NCBI GenBank assembly: GCA_011057845.1
Contig: DSDB01000324.1
Location: 1 to 5,992 of the forward strand
Reading direction: 5' to 3'
DNA: 5,992 nucleotides
DNA from: Phycisphaerales bacterium
Lineage (GTDB): Bacteria; Planctomycetota; Phycisphaerae; Sedimentisphaerales; Anaerobacaceae
The notes beneath the pieces were generated by a model. It searched no databases, was not told the DNA's origin, and was given only the letters and a program-made list of their open reading frames with translations. This document shows positions 1-5,992 of the stretch, piece after piece. Position numbers and translations under genes: made by a program. The first letter of the stretch is position 1. Every line of letters begins with the position of its first letter.

Positions 1-1733
1 GCCTCGTATTGCGCCATGATGTCTCTGTAGCGCCCGGCCGCGTCGGCATCGCCGCCGGCCTGGTGTATGATCCGGCAGCAGTCATCGGCGGTCAGCGAGC
101 CGGGCACTCTGTCAAAGCGGTCCCCGATGTACTGCCGCATGGCCTCGACCATCTGCGCCGGTCGCTCGGACCCGGAGGCGGCCAAGACGGTCTTGAGCCT
201 TCGGGCGACGACGACGCGGGCTTTGCGGCGGCGGGCGGCGGCCTGCTTGCGCGGGTCGTTTCGGCCCAGCGCCCTTGCGCCGGCGCTGGCCAACAGCGCA
301 ATCAGGGGACCTGCCCAGAGCAAGCCGTAGGCCGGGCTGACAAGCGCGGCCAGCGGCGAGAAGGTGCGGTCGACCAGGCAGTCCGGGTCTTCATAGTTGG
401 CGCTGATGCCCTGGCGGATGACCTCAACCTCCTTGCTGAGGGTAACGGACTGGCGACCTTCGATATCGGCCCCGGTGAGAATGCGGGTTTGGGCAACTTC
501 GAGGGGGATCGGCTTGGTTCTGGCAATGGCATATTGACCCTTCGTCGGGCTGAAGTACGGCAGTTCGATGGAGGGAATCTCCGTGACGGAATCGTTGTTG
601 GCCCGCAGGGTTTGCGTGAAGACCTTGAAGCCATTTTCGACGACGGGGGAGGCCTGCTGTTCAGGTATCTTGAAGTTCCTGGCCAGATCGGGAATGGCGG
701 ATAGGTCCGGCCACTGGACCGGCTTGAGAAAACCACCGGCTACCTTGATACACAAAGTAATGGGGTCGCCAATGTTGACCTTCGTAACCGAAGCCTCGGC
801 CATGATTTCGTAATCGCCCACAAGTCCATAAAAGCCGGCGGGTCTATTCTCGGCGGGCAGGGGTCTGACGGTCAGACTGCTCGGCTGAGAGCGGACCTGG
901 AATCGTTTGTACTGCGTCTGCGAGCCAAAGAAGCTGAAATCATCGAAGAAGGGGTCACGCGAACGGGTGCGGCCGACGGCCATGTCGGTCGAAACAGTAA
1001 CCGGCTCAATGGCAAAGGTCCCCGGTCTTTGCGGAAGGAGGATGTTTCGCAGCGTAAACAGCTCCGCCCGGCGGCCCTTATGGACGGTGGTCTGCTGGGT
1101 GACGATCATTGTGACGCCGGGGGCCAGTTCCGATTGGCTAGCGCCGGCCGGGATGGTATCGGGCATCTCAAGGCGGAAGGCATCGTTCGCCAGGACAGGG
1201 ATATTGAACTGCGAATTGCGTATGTCCTGACCGACGAAGAAGCGGACCGCCAGCTCCACCGGCTGGCCCACATAGCACTGTGAAGGCGTCACGGCAATCT
1301 CGACATCAAGCAAGTCGGTCGTGCCCGGCTCAGCGATGTTCAGGGTGACAGGCTCGGTGCGATAGATCCTGCCCTGGATGACAACGGAAACGCTCGGCAG
1401 CGTGATACGCCCGGCAACCGGAGCGGTCAGCAGGTATGTCATGGCGATACGTTCGATAACCTGCGTTGATGAGCGGCCATTGATGATCTGTGTAACGGTC
1501 CGAGAGAGGTCCTGCATGCCGGCGCTGCGGGGATTCCATGGGTTCAACGGGGCGGTGTCCACCTGGCCGGCCTGGCGGGCCCCGTCGATGATGATGTGAT
1601 ACTGGAAGTCCTCCCCGGCGTAAATATCCCGGGAGGTGTCAACCTGGGCGGTTACGCGCACACTATCGCCGCCGGCGCCAAAGGCCGATACACAGCTCAA
1701 CCCGAGGACGACAAGTGTCAGCGACATTCGCAT
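1..1733 (-). CDS. batD: BatD, large periplasmic beta-rich membrane protein (3' end cut by window)
   Basis: An open frame of 577 codons that runs off the left edge without a stop. Residues 4-20 form a signal peptide, probably cut near 17-20. A first beta domain (about 25-140) contains the BatD-type elements IINGRSSTQ and AGRITLPSVSV, and a second spans about 140-285. It then has RDPFFDDF (259-266) and PLPAENRPAGF (291-301), both characteristic of BatD. A third beta domain (305-413), ADIEG (422-426), a membrane helix (about 461-484) and a very basic stretch (RKQAAARRRKAR) come next. The cytoplasmic helical part includes RQYIGDRFD (533-541). Domains 305-577 match the whole upstream half-BatD protein in order. 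By alignment to that protein only about 30-55 residues should be missing. The ATG at 1733 has AAGGA 8 bases upstream inside batC; a second ATG two codons later (1727) is possible. Known role: BatD belongs to the Bat operon; its binding partners are unknown. Confidence 0.93.
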   Translation of the reverse strand, partial: MRMSLTLVVLGLSCVSAFGAGGDSVRVTAQVDTSRDIYAGEDFQYHIIIDGARQAGQVDTAPLNPWNPRSAGMQDLSRTVTQIINGRSSTQVIERIAMTYLLTAPVAGRITLPSVSVVIQGRIYRTEPVTLNIAEPGTTDLLDVEIAVTPSQCYVGQPVELAVRFFVGQDIRNSQFNIPVLANDAFRLEMPDTIPAGASQSELAPGVTMIVTQQTTVHKGRRAELFTLRNILLPQRPGTFAIEPVTVSTDMAVGRTRSRDPFFDDFSFFGSQTQYKRFQVRSQPSSLTVRPLPAENRPAGFYGLVGDYEIMAEASVTKVNIGDPITLCIKVAGGFLKPVQWPDLSAIPDLARNFKIPEQQASPVVENGFKVFTQTLRANNDSVTEIPSIELPYFSPTKGQYAIARTKPIPLEVAQTRILTGADIEGRQSVTLSKEVEVIRQGISANYEDPDCLVDRTFSPLAALVSPAYGLLWAGPLIALLASAGARALGRNDPRKQAAARRRKARVVVARRLKTVLAASGSERPAQMVEAMRQYIGDRFDRVPGSLTADDCCRIIHQAGGDADAAGRYRDIMAQYE

Positions 1734-1734
1734 A

Positions 1735-2865
1735 TCACCAGTCCTTGTCCACCTTCTGATATCGCGGTCTCTGCATCATCTGGCGTTGTTCTTTCTGCTT
1801 CTGTTCGCGGTCGAGGATTTCCTGGGCGGTGGCGTCAGGGGCGGTCTGTTGCTGGGGTGGCTGCTGAGGCTCGTTAGGCTCGGCCGGCTCGTTGGGTTCC
1901 GACGCCTGCTGTGGCTGCGGCTGTTGTTGTGGGTCGCCCTGTTGGTCCTGCTGCGGCTGCTGGTCGCTCTGAGAGAGGGCTTCAAGGGCCTTCGCAATGT
2001 GCTCGGCGGCCTTCTCCTCCGATTGTTGAGCCGCAGACCCTGCGGATTGGCCGAGCTGGGATTCGGCCGTCTTCTGACTGTCGGTCGCCTGGGCCAGTTC
2101 CTCCGCGGCCTGTCGCACCTGCGGCGGCTGGGGTTGGTTGGGGTCCTGCTGCTGCAATTGGGCGGCCACCTGCTCGGTTTCGCGGCGGATGTCGGATTGC
2201 TCGGCCCGCTGATCCGTGTATTGCTGGGCGGCCTGGTTGGGGTCGAGTTGACGTTGCTGGACAGCGGCGGCCGTGTCTCTTGTCTTCTGCGCGAGGCTCT
2301 CCTGTCTTTCGAGCAGTTCCTTGAGCTTCTCGGCAAGCTGCTGTTGCTGTTGCTGCTGCTGTTGCTGCTTGTTGATCCGGTCGATGATGTCCTTGATGAC
2401 CAGACGGGCGACTTCGATATTACGGGCGGCTTTGGCGTTATCTCTCTCCACGTCGAGAACCTGCCGCCAATAGCCAATGGCGGTCTGAAGGTTGTCGAGA
2501 GCCTTCTGCAGGTCCGAATCGCGTTGCTTCATGCCTCGTGTGAAGAAACAGTTGCCAAGGTTATAACGGGCGCGTGTAACCAGCGGCATGTCGCGGCTCT
2601 CGCCCGCGACGCGGCGGAAGCCGTCGACGGCCTTGTCAAGGTCGTCGAGGCAGTAGTAGCTATTGGCCTGATTGAACAGCGCCTCCATCGAGCTAGGATT
2701 TTCGACGAGGGCCTGTTCATACCGGGAAATCGCCCCGGCGTAGTTGCCGGCGGCGTAAAGGCTGTTGCCCTGTTGGACAAGGCTCCGCAGCGACCGGGCG
2801 CCGACGGATAGAGCCGCTGGTAGAACCAGTAAGAGGATCAGGATTTCATGCTTTCTTGCGTTCAC
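1735..2865 (-). CDS. batC: BatC, TPR protein with Gln-rich arm and KDW tail
   Basis: A 376-residue exported or membrane-anchored protein. The start is GTG, 20 bases inside the end of batB. It is the only start that keeps the hydrophobic N-terminal signal (residues 7-23), and GAGG stands 9 bases upstream. TPR-like helical repeats follow: about 27-57 (GNSLYAAGNYAGAISRYEQAL), 61-88 (ANSYYCLDDLDKAVDGFRR) and a longer, irregular one at 96-150 (YNLGNCFF ... AARNIEVAR). A predicted coiled-coil or helical stretch (155-300) opens with ten consecutive Gln (167-176). A disordered region rich in Gln, Pro, Glu and Asn (301-341) leads to the last segment, AQEILDREQKQKEQRQMM ... VDKDW. An acidic/basic helix ending in a Lys-Asp-Trp-type terminus is the hallmark of BatC-type TPR proteins. 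The protein likely scaffolds the Bat complex in the periplasm (inference). The stop TGA is one base from the batD ATG. Confidence 0.92.
   Translation of the reverse strand: MNARKHEILILLLVLPAALSVGARSLRSLVQQGNSLYAAGNYAGAISRYEQALVENPSSMEALFNQANSYYCLDDLDKAVDGFRRVAGESRDMPLVTRARYNLGNCFFTRGMKQRDSDLQKALDNLQTAIGYWRQVLDVERDNAKAARNIEVARLVIKDIIDRINKQQQQQQQQQQLAEKLKELLERQESLAQKTRDTAAAVQQRQLDPNQAAQQYTDQRAEQSDIRRETEQVAAQLQQQDPNQPQPPQVRQAAEELAQATDSQKTAESQLGQSAGSAAQQSEEKAAEHIAKALEALSQSDQQPQQDQQGDPQQQPQPQQASEPNEPAEPNEPQQPPQQQTAPDATAQEILDREQKQKEQRQMMQRPRYQKVDKDW
1742..1746 (-). promoter_or_regulatory. Ribosome binding site of batD
   Basis: AAGGA on the minus strand, within the last codons of batC (the Lys-Asp part of the KDW tail), 8 bases before the batD ATG at 1733. 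Good spacing supports this ATG over the one at 1727, which would have 14 bases. The codons for the conserved BatC tail therefore double as the batD translation signal. Confidence 0.65.
1843..1965 (-). repeat. Low-complexity Gln/Pro/Glu-rich segment in BatC
   Basis: Codons for residues 301-341 of BatC are dominated by Gln, Pro, Glu and Asn, with a short internal repeat EPNEPAEPNEP (323-333). The stretch should be disordered and links the helical region to the conserved C-terminal KDW segment. On the plus strand it reads as Leu/Gly/Arg-rich shadow frames with no coding merit. Confidence 0.7.
2338..2367 (-). repeat. In-frame CAG/CAA tract encoding ten glutamines in BatC
   Basis: Ten consecutive glutamine codons (residues 167-176 of BatC), seven CAG and three CAA, directly after Asn-Lys and before a charged helix (LAEKLKELLERQ). 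The mixed codons make this an imperfect trinucleotide repeat, which should slip less than a pure one. A change in repeat number would keep the frame and alter only the length of the linker. Confidence 0.85.
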
Positions 2866-3859
2866 TGATGAATGCCTCGGCGGTCAGGAGAATCAGGGCC
2901 AGAGCTACGAAGACCTGGAATTTCTCATCGTATTTCATCATGGTGGCGGATTCAAGCTCACGCTTGGCCGCGGTGGCGATCATGTCGGCGTAGATTTCAT
3001 TGAGGCCGAAGGTCTCGCCCGGCCGGACGGCGAGGAACCGTCCGCCTTCGGTGGCGTAGACGACCTGCCGGAGGGTATCGGCGTCCAGTTTGGTCCAGAC
3101 CTCCTGGCCGTTGTACGTCAGAAAGGTCGTGCGGCCCCGCTCGTCGGTGATGGGGATGCGGGAGCCCTCGTTCTCATCGCCCAGGCCGATAGCGATGATA
3201 CGGATACCCTGCTCGGCGGCTTTCTCAGCGGCCTGGACGGGGAAGCTGTCGTGGTCCTCGCCGTCGGTGATGAGGATGATGTCCTTGTACTGGCGGCTGG
3301 CCGTATCGAAGACCTCTTCGGCGGCCTTGCGGATGGCATCGCCGATCATCGTGCCGCCTCGGGAGGTGCTCTCGGTGGAGATGTCGGCCAGGGCCATACG
3401 GACGAAGGCATAGTCCTGAGTCAGGGGGCACTTGACGGAGCTGTTGCCGGCGAATGTGACGATGGCGATGCGGTCGCCCTGGAGGGATTCGAGCAGGTCG
3501 CCGATGGCCAGCTTGCTGCGTTCGAGGCGGTTGGGCTTGATGTCTTCGGCGAGCATGGAGCGGGAGGTGTCCAGGAGAATGGCAATATCGCGGCCGCGGC
3601 GGCGGATCTCCTGCGGCTGCGGGTTCCACCGGGGTTCGGTCTGGGCGATCACAACGGCGATGAAGGCGCCCACCAGCAGACAGGCCTTGGCAATCTGCCT
3701 GCAGAGGCTGACCGAGACGTTGATCTTACGGAGCATCTCATGGCTGGCCAGGATTCGCAGGGCGCGGGCCTTCCTCCAGAAGAGCCAGACGTATGCCGGG
3801 ACCAGCAGGACCGGCACGGCAAAAAGCAGCCATAATGCGTTGTAATTGCCCAGGTTCAT
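2846..3859 (-). CDS. batB: BatB, VWA-domain inner-membrane protein
   Basis: A 337-residue paralogue of BatA. Helices lie at about 8-27 and 56-73, with a VWA domain at about 90-300 and a closing helix at 314-330 ahead of the short basic tail SERKKA. The MIDAS residues are all present: DTSRS at 97-101, Thr170 in GGTMIGDAI and Asp199 in LITDGED. The stretch DTSRSMLAEDIKPNRLERSK (97-116) is the BatB signature that separates it from BatA, as is CPLTQDY (144-150). The VWA domain should face the periplasm, since the loop between helices 1 and 2 is basic (RKARALR). The ATG overlaps the BatA stop (ATGA); only a weak AGAAAG precedes it, so re-initiation after BatA translation is likely. Its 3' end overlaps batC by 20 bases. 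In the family, BatB is thought to pair with BatA; the paired VWA genes here presumably arose by duplication. Metal binding is inferred from the motif only. Confidence 0.95.
   Translation of the reverse strand: MNLGNYNALWLLFAVPVLLVPAYVWLFWRKARALRILASHEMLRKINVSVSLCRQIAKACLLVGAFIAVVIAQTEPRWNPQPQEIRRRGRDIAILLDTSRSMLAEDIKPNRLERSKLAIGDLLESLQGDRIAIVTFAGNSSVKCPLTQDYAFVRMALADISTESTSRGGTMIGDAIRKAAEEVFDTASRQYKDIILITDGEDHDSFPVQAAEKAAEQGIRIIAIGLGDENEGSRIPITDERGRTTFLTYNGQEVWTKLDADTLRQVVYATEGGRFLAVRPGETFGLNEIYADMIATAAKRELESATMMKYDEKFQVFVALALILLTAEAFISERKKA
2875..2878 (-). promoter_or_regulatory. Likely ribosome binding site of batC
   Basis: GAGG on the minus strand, inside the 3' end of batB, 9 bases before the GTG at 2865. 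It is short but well placed, and it is the main support for the GTG start besides the signal sequence that follows. Confidence 0.5.
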
Positions 3860-4935
3860 GGTATCTTTCTAAAGACGGTGCAGCCGGCGAGTATCTCCAG
3901 GGCCAGCACGCTCAGGGCCGCAAGGGTCCACGGACCGAAGCGTTCGTGGTATTGGGCGTACTGAACAGACTTGACCTGTGTCTTCTCCAACCGGTCGATT
4001 TCACGAACGATGGCACGCAGGGCCTCGGCGTCGTCGGCGCGGCGATAGAACCCGCCGGTATTCTCGGCAATGGCCTTGAGCAACGGCTCGTCGAGGTCAT
4101 CCTGCGTGGGCATCTTGAAGGCGCCGAGAGGGGTCTGGACCGTGGTGAAGGCCTGGGCCGAGCCGATACCGACGGTGTAGATGGTGATGCCCCAGTCCTT
4201 GGCGAGCTGGGCGGCGGCGAGAGGATCGTACTGGCCCATGTTGTTGCGGCCGTCGGTCAGCAGAATCATCACCTTGCTCTTGATAGTGAAACTATCGGCG
4301 GTGGCGTCCTGGCCGGACAGTCGCACATTGCGCCGCTGAATCTCCTCTTCGGCCTTCTTGAGACGGGCCGCCGCCAGCGCAATGGCGTCCCCGATGGCGG
4401 TGCCGTCTTCATTTCGCAGCTTGACAAGCTCCGTGCGTTTGAGGAATTCGAGCAGGACATTATGGCCGTGGACCAGCGGGCAGATCGTATCGGCGTACCG
4501 AGCAAAAGTAATCAGCCCGATGAGGTCGCCGGGGCGGCCCTTGAGTTGGCGGCCGTCGCCCTGTACGAAGTCGGCGAGGACCTTCTTGACGACCTCAAGG
4601 CGGTTGAGGTTCTCGCCGCGATAGTCCATCTCGGCCTGCATACTGCCGGAGCGGTCGACGACGGCCTCAATGGCGATGCCCTCGGTGGACACCTCCGAGA
4701 GCACTGTGCCCTTGCGGGGACGGGCCAGGGCCACAATCAGCAGACCGATGCAGAGCAGGCGCAACACCACAATCACCGGACGCAGCCGCAAACGCCACGA
4801 GACCGGACTGCTCTTGAGGCGGGCCACACTCGAGAAACTGATGGCCGCTGTGGACTTACGGCGCAGCATAAGGTACGCAAGGGCCGGCAACACCAGCAAC
4901 AACAGCAGCAGCACGTATGGCGAGTGAAACTCCAT
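3856..4935 (-). CDS. batA: BatA, VWA-domain inner-membrane protein
   Basis: A 359-residue protein with the classic BatA layout. Membrane helices lie at about 6-24 and 53-70, joined by a basic loop (RRK, RLK, RLRLR) that should be cytoplasmic. The VWA domain (about 85-315) is then periplasmic, followed by a third helix at about 335-352. The metal-ion-dependent adhesion site is complete: DRSGS at 94-98 (DxSxS), Thr179 in GTAIGDAI and Asp228 in LLTDGR. The segment DEPLLKAIAENTGGFYRRADDAEAL (key residues 282-306) followed by IDRLEKT (313-319) is typical of BatA. Compared with BatB, about 20-25 extra residues (roughly 193-217, charged) lie between the MIDAS Thr and Asp. The start is the ATG directly after the upstream TAG, with a strong GGAGG 8 bases before it. 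The stop overlaps the batB start by four bases (ATGA), which suggests translational coupling. Known role: part of Bat complexes linked to aerotolerance or stress resistance; ligand unknown. Confidence 0.95.
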   Translation of the reverse strand: MEFHSPYVLLLLLLVLPALAYLMLRRKSTAAISFSSVARLKSSPVSWRLRLRPVIVVLRLLCIGLLIVALARPRKGTVLSEVSTEGIAIEAVVDRSGSMQAEMDYRGENLNRLEVVKKVLADFVQGDGRQLKGRPGDLIGLITFARYADTICPLVHGHNVLLEFLKRTELVKLRNEDGTAIGDAIALAAARLKKAEEEIQRRNVRLSGQDATADSFTIKSKVMILLTDGRNNMGQYDPLAAAQLAKDWGITIYTVGIGSAQAFTTVQTPLGAFKMPTQDDLDEPLLKAIAENTGGFYRRADDAEALRAIVREIDRLEKTQVKSVQYAQYHERFGPWTLAALSVLALEILAGCTVFRKIP

Positions 4936-5991
4936 CTAGGCCACCTCCGCTTGACGGCCAGGCCCTGCGTCGATACGGTCAGTGACATCAATCCGGCGCT
5001 CGTTGGATTGAGTCTGCTCGATGAACTGCCGGACGAGGTCGAAGGTGCGTTGAATCTGTTCAGCTGTCGGCTGGTGGCGGGCGAACTTGACAAGGTCGCA
5101 GTGGGTGAGAAACTCCTCCAGGCAGGCCTTGTGGGATGGGGCCAAGGCATCGGTGCTTCTCAACTCGGCGAGGAATTCTTCGGTGGTGCGTTCAGGCGCT
5201 CGCAGGTCGAAGCGGTCCTCGATGTAGTGTCGGAGTATGCCGCTGATGCGTTCGTAGAACTCCTTGATGCGGCCGGACTCGACGAGTTTCTCGGCAACGA
5301 GGCGGCGTAGATGGGCGTAGGCGACCTCGTGGGCGGGCTTGACGATTCGGACCCGGGCCGCGACCTTCTTCTTTCGCCGCAGTACAAAGGCAACGCCCGC
5401 GGCAATCAACACAACGCCGCCGAACAGCCATGCCCATGCGTAGGACGGCGGCTTGGGAACCTCGACCGGCCCCTCGATGTCGGCGATCACCAGCTCGTCC
5501 CGCTGGGGATCGAGCAGCGACGTGACCTTGATGTCAATGGGCTCGGTGGCCAGTTCGTATGTCTTGTCAGGATCGTTGACATCGTGGAACCGGAAGGCGA
5601 AGGCGGGGATGGCGTACTCGCCGGACAGGAAAGGTTCAAGCCGGTAGCGATACGTGCGGACGACACGGCCATCATCGTCGAGGCGGTTCTCCGGGCGCCG
5701 CCAATCGACGATACCGAAGTCCTGAAGTATCTCATTGACTGTGGGAAACTCCACTTCATAGGCGGGCTCCGCGGCCGCTTGAAGCTCGATCGTAATGGTC
5801 TCGGCGAGAGTGATTTCAGTCTTTTCGAGGCGGACGTATACCGTAAGCGGGCCTCGTTCGTAGGCTTTGTCGACTTCGTAGCTGACAGAACCAGGACCGC
5901 CGGGCGAGTCCTTCCCACAGCCGCCGGCCAGGCAAACCAGCAGGGCCAGCGGACTAAATACCAGGACGAGTTGACTGCGATTGGTTCTCAT
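4936..5991 (-). CDS. BatD-like (half-BatD) single-pass membrane protein, possible lipoprotein
   Basis: A 351-residue envelope protein opening the visible part of the operon. Residues 8-24 form a hydrophobic export signal followed by Cys25. The run LAGGC resembles a lipobox but has Ala, not Leu, at -3, so lipidation is uncertain. Residues 40-157 are predominantly beta-strand-like and should lie in the periplasm. ADIEG (170-174) precedes one membrane helix (about 186-204), then the basic stop-transfer stretch RRKKKVAARVR puts the C-terminus inside. The cytoplasmic part (215-330) is helical and contains RHYIEDRFD (254-262). The same order of domains and motifs occurs in the C-terminal half of BatD in this operon, so I read this as a short BatD paralogue. 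The ATG at 5991 is one base from the window edge; its ribosome site cannot be seen, but the signal sequence follows it directly. Its TAG stop touches the batA ATG. The gene is clearly real; the exact function is unknown. Confidence 0.9.
   Translation of the reverse strand: MRTNRSQLVLVFSPLALLVCLAGGCGKDSPGGPGSVSYEVDKAYERGPLTVYVRLEKTEITLAETITIELQAAAEPAYEVEFPTVNEILQDFGIVDWRRPENRLDDDGRVVRTYRYRLEPFLSGEYAIPAFAFRFHDVNDPDKTYELATEPIDIKVTSLLDPQRDELVIADIEGPVEVPKPPSYAWAWLFGGVVLIAAGVAFVLRRKKKVAARVRIVKPAHEVAYAHLRRLVAEKLVESGRIKEFYERISGILRHYIEDRFDLRAPERTTEEFLAELRSTDALAPSHKACLEEFLTHCDLVKFARHQPTAEQIQRTFDLVRQFIEQTQSNERRIDVTDRIDAGPGRQAEVA
4944..4948 (-). promoter_or_regulatory. Ribosome binding site of batA
   Basis: GGAGG on the minus strand, inside the last codons of the preceding gene, with 8 bases to the batA ATG. 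It is the strongest Shine-Dalgarno match in the window. It fixes the start at 4935, immediately after the upstream TAG, and suggests batA is made at high level or independently of re-initiation. Confidence 0.75.
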
Positions 5992-5992
5992 A

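Noticed and set aside
9..704. Open frame of 231 codons on the plus strand at the left edge
   Set aside because: It is opposite the C-terminal half of BatD, whose frame runs open for 577 codons with BatD motifs, a membrane helix and the DRFD domain.
302..736. Minus-strand open frame of 144 codons, Ser/Arg/Pro-rich
   Set aside because: Out of frame with BatD and made up of Ser, Arg and Pro typical of a shifted GC-rich frame; no start signal or domain.
2338..2367. CTG/TTG repeat as a possible CRISPR or regulatory repeat
   Set aside because: It is an in-frame polyglutamine tract within batC with no spacers and no second copy.
1636..2811. Leu-rich open frame of 391 codons on the plus strand that looks like a multi-pass membrane protein
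   Set aside because: It is the antisense image of batC: CAG/CAA glutamine codons read as CTG/TTG leucine codons on the other strand, giving false hydrophobic runs.
2765..3835. Open frame of 356 codons on the plus strand opposite batB
   Set aside because: Antisense to a complete BatB with all signature residues; composition (Gly, Asp, Ala, Val) is typical of a GC-rich shadow frame.
3793..5310. Open frame of 505 codons on the plus strand, opposite BatA and the end of the half-BatD gene
   Set aside because: It lies entirely antisense to well-supported genes with intact MIDAS motifs, has no recognisable domain, and is explained by high GC and low stop density on the opposite strand.

Overview
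The window is one uninterrupted stretch of a minus-strand operon. It holds five genes, read from the right edge to the left: a short BatD-like membrane protein (5991-4936), BatA (4935-3856), BatB (3859-2846), BatC (2865-1735) and BatD (1733 to beyond position 1). No gap between genes is longer than one base. This is the Bat (Bacteroides aerotolerance) gene set: two von Willebrand A (VWA) membrane proteins, a TPR protein and a large periplasmic beta-rich protein. Such operons usually also carry a MoxR-family AAA+ ATPase and a DUF58 protein just upstream. The right edge falls one base before the first start codon here, so those genes, and the promoter, would lie outside the window.

Organism: the DNA is GC-rich (roughly 60 % by eye). 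The proteins carry Sec-type signal sequences and are anchored in the inner membrane, with most domains facing the periplasm, so a diderm bacterium is likely. Bat operons occur in Bacteroidota, spirochaetes, proteobacteria and the Planctomycetota/PVC group. The GC content together with an extra BatD-like gene ahead of batA makes a planctomycete (Phycisphaerae-like) source my tentative guess. It is not shown by the sequence.

How the parts may fit together (inference from family knowledge): BatA and BatB display metal-binding VWA domains in the periplasm, each held by three membrane helices. BatC contributes TPR repeats and a long Gln-rich arm ending in the family's Lys-Asp-Trp tail. BatD and the BatD-like protein place beta-rich domains outside the membrane and small helical domains inside. 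A MoxR ATPase is expected to act on the complex from the cytoplasm. The biochemical job of Bat complexes is not settled; stress tolerance and envelope maintenance have been proposed.

The most interesting point is that the first gene is not unrelated to the rest. It looks like a paralogue of the membrane-proximal half of BatD (beta domain, ADIEG motif, transmembrane helix, cytoplasmic RxYIxDRFD helix domain), so this operon carries one and a half BatDs beside two VWA paralogues. I found no RNA genes, mobile elements, CRISPR arrays, terminators or internal promoters that I could support.
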